Below, piece by piece: positions 17,496 to 25,471 of a stretch of DNA of 28,242 bases (position 1 is the first letter of the stretch; each line of letters begins with the position of its first letter). The notes beneath the pieces are model-generated. The model did no database searches and was not told the origin of the DNA. It was given only the letters and a program-made list of their open reading frames with translations. The translations under genes were made by a program, and so were the position numbers. Source of the DNA: Eubacterium sp. Its GTDB lineage: Bacteria > Bacillota_A > Clostridia > Lachnospirales > Lachnospiraceae. Location of the stretch: the NCBI GenBank assembly GCA_024687845.1, contig JAILEL010000395.1, forward strand, positions 1-28,242, given 5' to 3'.

Positions 17496-17825
17496 TTATT
17501 CTTTCATATCGATCAAGGCTTGAATATAAGCTAAAAGATGTTTTAACTGATTAATATCCATCTGGTTAGATAGATTTATTATCTCATCAGATGGATTTTT
17601 TTTATTTCTATTTCCGAATAGAATGTAATCTGCACTGATATTATGAATAGCGCAAAGCTTGTATAGTGTGTCAAAAGATATGCCTCTTCGACCATTTTCA
17701 ATACTGGAAAGAAATGGAGTAGAAATGTCAATACTCTCAGCAAAGTCCTGTTGTGAGAATTCCTTAGAAATTCTGAAACTTCTGATGCGTTCACCTATTG
17801 CTATCCTATTATCCTCATCCTGCAT
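17496..17825 (-). CDS. XRE-family transcription regulator next to the defence operon
   Basis: A 109-residue protein with an N-terminal Cro/C1 helix-turn-helix (about 10-65: IGERIRSFRISKEFSQQDFA, then STPFLSSIENGRRGISFDTLYKLC) and a short helical tail. A run of G (AGGGGG on the minus strand) precedes the start. It is divergent from the phosphorothioation-like operon, and a perfect palindrome (17862-17875) lies between the two starts. I infer that it controls that operon and itself. Such a small XRE gene at the edge of a defence locus is a common pattern. Confidence 0.85.
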   Translation of the reverse strand: MQDEDNRIAIGERIRSFRISKEFSQQDFAESIDISTPFLSSIENGRRGISFDTLYKLCAIHNISADYILFGNRNKKNPSDEIINLSNQMDINQLKHLLAYIQALIDMKE

Positions 17826-17861
17826 GACAAAACCCCCTAAAGAAATAATGCTCTGCTAAAT

Positions 17862-17875
17862 TTTATCATGATAAA
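17862..17875. promoter_or_regulatory. Perfect 14-bp palindrome, possible XRE operator
   Basis: TTTATCATGATAAA is its own reverse complement. It lies 37 bases upstream of the XRE start codon and 55 bases upstream of the -35 of the plus-strand promoter. Dimeric XRE proteins usually bind such sites, so it may be the regulator's operator. Inferred from position and symmetry only. Confidence 0.5.
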
Positions 17876-17930
17876 GTTTCAAGTTTGAGATACTGAAAGT
17901 GTATAAAAATTAACTGATAGATAATAATGT

Positions 17931-17960
17931 TTGACTCAGAGCAAAATAGAGTTGTATAAT
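17931..17960 (+). promoter_or_regulatory. Promoter of the phosphorothioation-like operon
   Basis: TTGACT (17931-17936), an 18-base spacer and TATAAT (17955-17960) form a near-consensus sigma-A promoter. Transcription would begin near 17967, about 30 bases before the ATG at 17998. No other good promoter is seen inside the operon. Confidence 0.75.
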
Positions 17961-17997
17961 CTTTTTAACTAAAAAAGTAATGAGCAGGGATGGATTA

Positions 17998-19713
17998 ATG
18001 TGGTGTAAAAACTGCAATCTTGAAATAAAAGAAAAAATATGTCCTATTTGTGGGAATGCTACTTCAGAAGATATACCGGCTTCTGTCTATTGGTGTAGTA
18101 ATTGTAAGGTTCCGGTTATTCAGGAAGACAATTCAATATCTAAGGGTTCTTGTCCGAAATGTAATAAAAAAATGAAATATATGACTACGGATATTCGGCC
18201 GGTGTTCCCTGAAGAAAAACTGCTTTTTGAGATTCTTCTTAAATATGTTCCGGGAAGCTTGAATGATTCAAGCGTATGGGCAACCAACGGAAGATATTAT
18301 GTGGATGGGGAGAGTGTTTTATTTCCAAGTAGTCTTTATCTTGATGCTGATGTTACTGAAATAATCAAACTACTTAAACAAAATTATTCAAAAATATCGT
18401 ATGAGTTTTTTGAGGAAAATATCAGGGATTTTATAGATATTAATAAAGTTCGTTTAAATTATCTGGTGGAAGAAGCTCATAGTTTCATTAAAGAAGCAGT
18501 AAAAAAATATCCACCTGAGAATATTGTTGTTTCGTTTTCTGGTGGAAAAGATTCGACAGCTACTGCAGATATTGTAATAAAGGCACTTAGTAACCCGGAA
18601 ATTGTACATATCTTTGGAAATACAACGCTTGAGTTTCCTACTACAACGGCATATGCGAAAAGATATAGAGAAAATCATCCGCAGGCAATATTCCGTATAG
18701 CAAAAAATAACGAACAGAATTTTATGAAGGTTTGTGAAGATATAGGACCACCTGCAAGAATGATGAGATGGTGCTGTTCTATGTTTAAAACAGGACCGAT
18801 AACAAGAGAGATAAACAGGCTATATAGAAATCAACAGATACTTACATTTTATGGAATAAGAAAAAATGAATCTGTGAGCAGAAGTAAATATAACAGAATA
18901 GAGGATGACGCACAATCTGTAAAGATTCAGCAGCAGACAGTAGCTTCGCCAATTTTCTTCTGGAAGGATTTAGATGTCTGGTTATATATTTTGGGCGAAA
19001 ATGTGGATTTTAATGATGCTTACAGATATGGCTATGACAGAGTTGGCTGCTGGTGTTGTCCAAATAATACTTTGAGGGCCCAGTTTTTGTCCCGGATATA
19101 TATGCCTGAAGAATCTGAAAAGTGGAGGAATTTCCTGGTTGAATTTGCTAAGAAAATAGGAAAACCAGATCCTGAGGTATATGTAGATACTGGTATGTGG
19201 AAGGCTAGACAGGGTGGAAATGGACTAAAGGCTTCAGGTGATGTCAAACTTAGATTTGCAAATTGTACAGCTGAGGAACATGCAAAAATATATAAGCTTG
19301 TCCGTCCTTTCAATGATGAATTAGTAAATATGTTTATCCCCTTTGGGCGGCTTGCTCCGGAACTTGGGCAGAAGCTGTTAAATGAAACAATCGTTTTGGA
19401 TACAAGAACGAACGTTCCAATTCTTTCCATACAACCGTTTGAACATCGGGATTACGAATATGCTGTAAAGATTAAAACCATGAATGTAGCTGATGAAGAA
19501 GAGATTCAGAGAATGGTCGGTTATCAGATAAGGAAATTCAATGCGTGCAGAAAATGTCTTAAATGTGAGTCAATATGCAGAGCGGGAGCAATCTCTATTA
19601 TTGGTGATGAATATTATATTGATTCTGAAAAATGTGTCCACTGTAAGATGTGTATGTCAGCAAAAATACTGGATGGTGGATGCACAATGGATAAATATCT
19701 AAGAACTAAGTGA
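17998..19713 (+). CDS. sspD: DndC/SspD-like PAPS-reductase-family sulfurtransferase with zinc ribbons and 2x[4Fe-4S] tail
   Basis: A 571-residue enzyme of the ATP-pyrophosphatase (PP-loop) group. Modules in order: two short zinc ribbons (Cys 3, 6, 15, 18 and Cys 33, 36, 52, 55); PAPS-reductase domain with PP-loop SGGKDS (181-186), WCCSMFKTGPI and GCWCCPNNT cysteines that probably hold an Fe-S cluster; and a ferredoxin-like end with Cys 517, 520, 523, 527 and 546, 549, 552, 562 for two [4Fe-4S] clusters. DndC and SspD activate the DNA backbone and place sulfur on it in phosphorothioation systems. I start at 17998, about 7 bases after AGGGATGG; an in-frame ATG at 17980 lacks a ribosome site. 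First gene of the operon. A stand-alone sulfate-assimilation reductase is less likely given the neighbours. Confidence 0.85.
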   Translation: MWCKNCNLEIKEKICPICGNATSEDIPASVYWCSNCKVPVIQEDNSISKGSCPKCNKKMKYMTTDIRPVFPEEKLLFEILLKYVPGSLNDSSVWATNGRYYVDGESVLFPSSLYLDADVTEIIKLLKQNYSKISYEFFEENIRDFIDINKVRLNYLVEEAHSFIKEAVKKYPPENIVVSFSGGKDSTATADIVIKALSNPEIVHIFGNTTLEFPTTTAYAKRYRENHPQAIFRIAKNNEQNFMKVCEDIGPPARMMRWCCSMFKTGPITREINRLYRNQQILTFYGIRKNESVSRSKYNRIEDDAQSVKIQQQTVASPIFFWKDLDVWLYILGENVDFNDAYRYGYDRVGCWCCPNNTLRAQFLSRIYMPEESEKWRNFLVEFAKKIGKPDPEVYVDTGMWKARQGGNGLKASGDVKLRFANCTAEEHAKIYKLVRPFNDELVNMFIPFGRLAPELGQKLLNETIVLDTRTNVPILSIQPFEHRDYEYAVKIKTMNVADEEEIQRMVGYQIRKFNACRKCLKCESICRAGAISIIGDEYYIDSEKCVHCKMCMSAKILDGGCTMDKYLRTK

Positions 19714-19727
19714 GGAAGACAGAATAA

Positions 19728-20639
19728 ATGAAATTCAGAGGTCACGAAACATTTTTTATAAGAAAAGGCTGGCTCAGTAAAGGAATGAGATATGTTGTAG
19801 CTAAGCCTAATGTTTTCGTAGATAAAAAGGAAAATCCTATGGATGTTCTTGGTATTGGTTCAAACATGGTTAAGTCTCTCCGGTATTGGCTTCAGGTAAC
19901 AGGACTTACCTTTGAAGGGAAAGGAAGAACAAGAGAACAACAGCTTACAGAATTTGGAAGTCTGGTTTTTGACAACGACTGTTACATAGAGGAAATGGGG
20001 ACGTTACTGCTTCTACATTACAAAATGGCATCTGACTTCGAGAATGCGACAGCTATGTATTATTTTTTTAATGTATTTGACATTGCTGATTTTTCTAAAT
20101 CAGATTTTCTTATTCAGCTTGAAAGCTATATAGATTTTCATAATGGTGAAGATGGAAAGAAGGTTGCAAGAAGATCTCTTGAGGATGATATTACCTGCAT
20201 TATCAATACATACATTCCTAGATATAAAACTTCACCAGCAAAAATCTCTGCCGAAAATAATATAGATTCGCCATTTGGAGAGATAGGACTCATTGATATT
20301 CTTGGAAGAGAAAAGGGAGAAGTTATTTATAAAAAAAGTATTCCGGGAGCTAAAACCTTTAATCCATGGGTTACACTTGCTGTAATTCAGGACTATGCGC
20401 ATAAAAACGGCGAATTTGTTCAGGAAATCAGTTTGAGTGATCTTTTGAATACTGAATGTAATATTGGACGGATATTCAATCTTGATTCGATCACTATGAT
20501 GGAAATACTGTATGCTGTGGAAAAAATCGGTGAGATCAAAATAATAAGAACAGCAGGATTGGATGTTATCAGAGTGCTGAATGACAGATCGTTTGAAGAG
20601 TGTGTTTCATTATACTATAAAAGCTTTACTAAAGAATAA
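19728..20639 (+). CDS. sspB: DUF4007 family protein, SspB-like DNA nickase candidate
   Basis: A 303-residue protein opening with KFRGHETFFIRKGWLSKGM, the F-GHETF-R-GWL signature of DUF4007. To my knowledge DUF4007 proteins sit beside DndC/SspD-type genes, and SspB of the single-strand phosphorothioation systems, a nickase, belongs here. I cannot point to catalytic residues with confidence. There is no signal peptide or membrane span, so it is cytoplasmic. The gene starts 14 bases after the sulfurtransferase stop behind GAGGAAGA and is followed by the large ATPase gene after 25 bases. The SspB role is inferred from family and gene order. Confidence 0.8.
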   Translation: MKFRGHETFFIRKGWLSKGMRYVVAKPNVFVDKKENPMDVLGIGSNMVKSLRYWLQVTGLTFEGKGRTREQQLTEFGSLVFDNDCYIEEMGTLLLLHYKMASDFENATAMYYFFNVFDIADFSKSDFLIQLESYIDFHNGEDGKKVARRSLEDDITCIINTYIPRYKTSPAKISAENNIDSPFGEIGLIDILGREKGEVIYKKSIPGAKTFNPWVTLAVIQDYAHKNGEFVQEISLSDLLNTECNIGRIFNLDSITMMEILYAVEKIGEIKIIRTAGLDVIRVLNDRSFEECVSLYYKSFTKE

Positions 20640-20664
20640 ATGACATAAGGATGGAAATGGAAAA

Positions 20665-23600
20665 ATGAGTGATATGTTATCTGTTGAAGAAGGTTTTCAA
20701 TATTCGGTCAATATAGCTTATGACCTTTACACAAATGATAAACTGAGTTCTTTTATTCCTACTAATTCATCCATAATACTGATAAAGGATGTTATTAAAA
20801 GTACTTTTAGTAATTATTCTGACAGAGCCAGGATACTTATAGGTGCATATGGGAAAGGAAAATCTCATATTGTACTTACTATTTTATCTCTTCTTATGAA
20901 AAAGGATTTAAGTTTTTTTAAAAATTTACTTCCGGTTATTGAAGAAGATGAAGAGCTTAGAAACTTAGTGACAGAGTATTACAGCTGTGATACGAAGCTT
21001 CTCCCTGTGATAATAAGTGGAAGTAATACAAGTGTATCACAGGCTTTTTTGATTGCGTTACAAAAAACTCTTTCAGAAAATAACCTGACGGAAATAATGC
21101 CTGAAACAAATTATATGGCAGCTGTTAATGTGATTGATAGATGGAAGGAAGAATTTCCGGATGTATATTCTTCTTTTTCTGAAATGATTGATAGACCGGT
21201 TGAGGTATTTAAATCCAATCTAAAGGAATATAGTATTGAAACTTACGAACAGTTTGAGAAAGTATTTCCGTCCCTTAGCGCAGGAAGTGTTTTTAATCCA
21301 TTTCTAGGCTTTGATGTTGTTGAGTTATATGAAAGTGTGGCAAAAAGTCTAAAATCTAAGGGTTACAGTGGAATATATGTTATTTACGATGAATTCAGTA
21401 AATACCTGGAGACAAATATCAGAAGTGCATCTGTAAGTGATACAAAGATGCTTCAGGATTTTGCAGAAAAATGTAACAGAAGTAATCAGGCACAGCTTCA
21501 TGTGATGCTGATATCCCATAAGGAAATTTCAAATTATATTGATAAACTCCCTAAACAAAAGGTTGATGGCTGGCGAGGTGTATCTGAAAGATTCAAGCAT
21601 GTTCATCTTAGTAATAATTTTTCTCAGATCTATGAAATAATTGGGACAGTAATAAAAAAAGATGAAGATAAATGGGAGAAATTTAAAAAAAATAATAATA
21701 ATTCGTTTACAGGGTTGGATAACAGATATAGAAATCATCTGATTTTGTCTGATATTGACAGCTACTATGTGGATAAATGTATCTACGACTGTTATCCTCT
21801 TCATCCGATTTCTACATTCATATTACCAAGATTATCTGAAAAGATTGCTCAGAATGAAAGAACCCTATTTACATTTCTTTCATCAAAAGGTAACAGCACT
21901 CTTGTGGCTTTTTTAGATAAATATGATGACAGAAATTTTAAACTTATTACACCTGATGTTATATTTGATTATTTTGAGCTTTTGTTAAAGAAAGAGGCTT
22001 ATAACAGTGATATTCATAAATTGTATATCCTTACAAGGGCTATTCTGGATAAATTGATGGATAAGAGTCTGGAAAACAGAATTGTAAAAACCATTTCCCT
22101 AATATACATGGTTGAACAATATGATAAGTTAAGACCGGTTGTTGAAGAGTTAATTGGAATCTACTCCTTTGAGTATTCCTATGAGGAGATAAAGACAGCT
22201 ATTGATAATCTTATCTTTAACGAGTATGTGCTTTATTTAAAACAAAGTAATGATTTTTTACGATTAAAACAAAGCTCAGGAATAGATATTGAAAAAACAA
22301 TTGATGATTATGTTGAAAGAATTAGGGGGAATGAATCTGTTAAAGATACTTTGAATAGTTCTGGTCCGGATAATTTTATGTATCCATCGAGATACAATAA
22401 CGAAAGAGAGATGACCAGATTCTTTGATTTCAGATTTATAAATTCTGATGAGATTAAAGAAGATACAGACTGGGAGTTAAAATCAGAAAATGTAGGCGCG
22501 GATGGTGTTGTTTATGGAATTATTCCATCTGAAGAAGCTGAAGTGAATGATATTATTAAGTTATTATGCGCCACATCTGAAAATAAGCATAAATTCATTT
22601 TTATAGTTCCAAGAAATAAAGTAGAAATTGAAGAAAAGATTTGCAGATATAAAGCGGTTATTTCTCTTAAAAAAGATGCGGAAAATGTACCTGTTCTTTT
22701 TGATGAATATGAAGTAATGTACGAGGATCTTGATGAAGTAATAAGGGAATTTATTCGAGGTTATACTCGTCCGGAAATGTATAGTTCTGTTTATATTTTT
22801 AATGGGAAAAAATATCCGCTTACAAGAAGGTCTGAGCTTTCTGAACTGATGTCAAAAATCTGTGATAGGGTCTATTCCAAGACTCCTGTTGTGAATAATG
22901 AAATGATAAATAAAAGCAAGATTTCTACGATAGCAGTAAACAGTAGAAGCAAGGTGATTGCAGGGCTGCTAAGAGAAAAGCTTGAACCTGGACTGGGACT
23001 TAGAGGTTCGGGACAGGAAGTGTCAATAATGCGTAGTACGTTAGTCAGAACAAATATTCTGAGAGAAGATAATTCTGTAGTGTGGATCAATCTGGATACC
23101 GGGGATGAGAACATGGATTTTGTTCTCGAAACGATAGATTCCTTTGTAAAAGAATCTTCTACAGTTGAAAAAAACTTTGGTGAATTGTATTCAAAACTCA
23201 CAAAATCTGAATTCGGTATCGGACTTAGAAAAGGCATTATACCAATATATATTGCTGCAATATTTCATAACTATAAAAAAGACATTATGGTTTATCACGG
23301 TGATGAGGAATGCTTGTTAGATGCAGATACTCTGCTCTTAATCGATAATAAACCGGATGAGTATAAATTAAAAATTATAAATTGGACTGAGGATAGCAAG
23401 GACTATATAGAAAAGCTTGATAGACTATTTATAAATAATGTTATTGATGCTGAGCGGGGAATTAATTCATATGATTATCTTTTTTATGCAATAAAAAGAT
23501 GGTATATGTCACTTCCAAAATATTCAAGAGAATTGCCGGGAGATAAAATATTTAGAAGTTTTATAAGAGATATTAAAAGAAGTGATGGTGGATATGAACT

Positions 23601-24267
23601 TCTTTTTGAAAGATTTCCAAAGGATTTAAATCCGTCCGGAGCGGTTGATGAGAAACTTATTCAGAATATTATCTTGTCGAAGGAGTTCTTTGATAACAGA
23701 TTGCAACTTCTGAGAGAACATATGATAACAAATGTAAAGAATATTTTCTCATTATCCCAGGAAGAAAAAATATTGGAACGAAGCAGTCTTAAATCTGTTC
23801 TTATGGATTGGAGAGATACTCTTAAAAATGAATCGATTGAAAGATTATATAGTAGTGGATCTGAAAAAATCCTAAGAGCTATAAATGAAAGTACTAATGA
23901 TGAATATCGGATTATTGATGACCTCGCAAGAATCGTAACGGGCCTTCGAATGGAAGATTGGGATGAACAAACAAGTAATGCTTTCTTGAGCAGGTTAAAA
24001 AGTCATAAGAACAGTATTGAAGAATATAATGACAGCCTGGTAGAAGAAGATACACAGGAAATAGCTAAAGGTGATTTTGATTATTCTGTATCCTACGTTG
24101 GGGAAGACGGAAAAATAAAAACCAAAAGATTTGATAAGGTTGAAAAGAGTGGACGTGGAAAACTTCTTATGAATTCAATAACTGGAGATATAGAAGCAAT
24201 GGGACAGTCTATTCAGATTAGTGAAACAAGACAGATTCTGATGGATATCCTTCAATCTTTGATGTGA
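20665..24267 (+). CDS. Large P-loop ATPase (1200 aa), SspC candidate, BrxC-like N-terminus
   Basis: A 1200-residue cytoplasmic protein with an N-terminal ATPase: Walker A GAYGKGKSH (60-68), Walker B VIYDEFSKYLE (Asp242, Glu243) and a following HVMLISHKE stretch that could be sensor 1. The look of this region recalls BrxC/PglY of BREX and related large defence ATPases. The rest is helical with no enzyme motif I can name; near the end there is a small domain (about 1125-1200) with SYVGEDGKIKTKRFD. Its position between the DUF4007 gene and the cysteine desulfurase gene fits the ATPase (SspC) of a phosphorothioation module. No PglX or PglZ gene is near, so BREX is unlikely. Confidence 0.82.
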   Translation: MSDMLSVEEGFQYSVNIAYDLYTNDKLSSFIPTNSSIILIKDVIKSTFSNYSDRARILIGAYGKGKSHIVLTILSLLMKKDLSFFKNLLPVIEEDEELRNLVTEYYSCDTKLLPVIISGSNTSVSQAFLIALQKTLSENNLTEIMPETNYMAAVNVIDRWKEEFPDVYSSFSEMIDRPVEVFKSNLKEYSIETYEQFEKVFPSLSAGSVFNPFLGFDVVELYESVAKSLKSKGYSGIYVIYDEFSKYLETNIRSASVSDTKMLQDFAEKCNRSNQAQLHVMLISHKEISNYIDKLPKQKVDGWRGVSERFKHVHLSNNFSQIYEIIGTVIKKDEDKWEKFKKNNNNSFTGLDNRYRNHLILSDIDSYYVDKCIYDCYPLHPISTFILPRLSEKIAQNERTLFTFLSSKGNSTLVAFLDKYDDRNFKLITPDVIFDYFELLLKKEAYNSDIHKLYILTRAILDKLMDKSLENRIVKTISLIYMVEQYDKLRPVVEELIGIYSFEYSYEEIKTAIDNLIFNEYVLYLKQSNDFLRLKQSSGIDIEKTIDDYVERIRGNESVKDTLNSSGPDNFMYPSRYNNEREMTRFFDFRFINSDEIKEDTDWELKSENVGADGVVYGIIPSEEAEVNDIIKLLCATSENKHKFIFIVPRNKVEIEEKICRYKAVISLKKDAENVPVLFDEYEVMYEDLDEVIREFIRGYTRPEMYSSVYIFNGKKYPLTRRSELSELMSKICDRVYSKTPVVNNEMINKSKISTIAVNSRSKVIAGLLREKLEPGLGLRGSGQEVSIMRSTLVRTNILREDNSVVWINLDTGDENMDFVLETIDSFVKESSTVEKNFGELYSKLTKSEFGIGLRKGIIPIYIAAIFHNYKKDIMVYHGDEECLLDADTLLLIDNKPDEYKLKIINWTEDSKDYIEKLDRLFINNVIDAERGINSYDYLFYAIKRWYMSLPKYSRELPGDKIFRSFIRDIKRSDGGYELLFERFPKDLNPSGAVDEKLIQNIILSKEFFDNRLQLLREHMITNVKNIFSLSQEEKILERSSLKSVLMDWRDTLKNESIERLYSSGSEKILRAINESTNDEYRIIDDLARIVTGLRMEDWDEQTSNAFLSRLKSHKNSIEEYNDSLVEEDTQEIAKGDFDYSVSYVGEDGKIKTKRFDKVEKSGRGKLLMNSITGDIEAMGQSIQISETRQILMDILQSLM

Positions 24268-24307
24268 AAAATTGGTTGTCCAAAAGGAGTAAAAGGGGTA
24301 AATATAA

Positions 24308-25468
24308 TTGGCTTATTTTGATAATGCATCGACAACATTTCCCAAACCGACAGCGGTTTATGATTTTATGGATGAATATTATAGAAAACAAGGGGGAAGT
24401 GTCGGCAGAGGTAATTATAAAATGTCTCTTAGTTCAGGAGAATTAATAAGTGAAACACGATTGTTGATTCAGGAACTGTTTCATGCTGGAAATAAACAGG
24501 TTATTTTTACTCCGACAGCAACAATTGCTTTGAATATTGTTATTCAGGGAATGATCAAGGAACTTACAAAAACGAAAAGAAAATTAAATGTGTATATCAG
24601 TCCGTTTGAGCATAATGCGGTTACCAGAGTTCTTGAATATTACAAAAAACTGGAAAGCATTAATGTATATACATTAGTTGTAAGCTCAAATTATGAATAT
24701 GATCTGAAAAGACAAAATGTAGCTTATTCTGAAAATGCACCTGACATTATTATTATGAGCCATGCGAGTAATGTGTCCGGACTGGTTTCTCCGGTTGTGG
24801 AAATATTTAATCAGGCTAAAAAGTATAATGCAGTTACTTTGCTTGATATGGCTCAGACAGCAGGACTTATAGATATTAACTTAGGGTTGGAATGTATTGA
24901 TGCTGCTGTATTTGCGGGACATAAAACTTTATACGGTCCAACCGGTATTTCCGGTTTTGTTATTAAGCAGAATCTGAAACCAGAACCTGTCCTGTTTGGT
25001 GGAACAGGTTATGATTCTGCAAATCAGGATATGCCATCTGATATGCCTGAAAGATATGAAATGGGGACTATTAATATATCAGGTGTTGCTGGTTTGAATG
25101 CTGCTTTGAAATGGATTAACAATATAGGTATAAATCAGATATATGATGAAGAACAAAAAAAACGTACAGAGCTATTACAGCTTCTAAAGGGATACGATTA
25201 TATAAACTTAATTGGAATAGATAAAGATAGGGACTATGTAGGAATCATATCCTGTGTCTTGAAGGGGATAAGCAGTGACAGTGCAGGCGCGCTTTTTGAC
25301 AGATTAGGTATTTCCGTTAGAACCGGGCTTGAATGTGCACCGCTTGCTCATAAGTTTTATAATACGTATCCTTCGGGAACTGTCAGGTTCAGTGTTAGTT
25401 ATTTTACAGAAGATAATGATTTTGATGAACTAAAAAATGCATTGGATTATATAGATGGAGAACTATAG
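24308..25468 (+). CDS. Cysteine desulfurase (class V aminotransferase fold), SspA/DndA role
   Basis: A 386-residue PLP enzyme that takes sulfur from L-cysteine and leaves alanine. It has the PLP lysine Lys206 in FAGHKTLYGPTG, an Asp in LLDMAQTAG that should pair with the cofactor, and the persulfide Cys343 in RTGLECAPLAH, a motif nearer the SufS/CsdA-like branch than IscS. The start is TTG at 24308, giving MAYFDNASTTFPKP, with GGAG and GGGG upstream; it lies 40 bases after the ATPase stop. Within this operon it would feed sulfur to the DndC/SspD-like enzyme. Many related loci lack their own desulfurase and rely on housekeeping IscS, so this module carries its own sulfur source. Confidence 0.9.
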   Translation: MAYFDNASTTFPKPTAVYDFMDEYYRKQGGSVGRGNYKMSLSSGELISETRLLIQELFHAGNKQVIFTPTATIALNIVIQGMIKELTKTKRKLNVYISPFEHNAVTRVLEYYKKLESINVYTLVVSSNYEYDLKRQNVAYSENAPDIIIMSHASNVSGLVSPVVEIFNQAKKYNAVTLLDMAQTAGLIDINLGLECIDAAVFAGHKTLYGPTGISGFVIKQNLKPEPVLFGGTGYDSANQDMPSDMPERYEMGTINISGVAGLNAALKWINNIGINQIYDEEQKKRTELLQLLKGYDYINLIGIDKDRDYVGIISCVLKGISSDSAGALFDRLGISVRTGLECAPLAHKFYNTYPSGTVRFSVSYFTEDNDFDELKNALDYIDGEL

Positions 25469-25471
25469 CTT

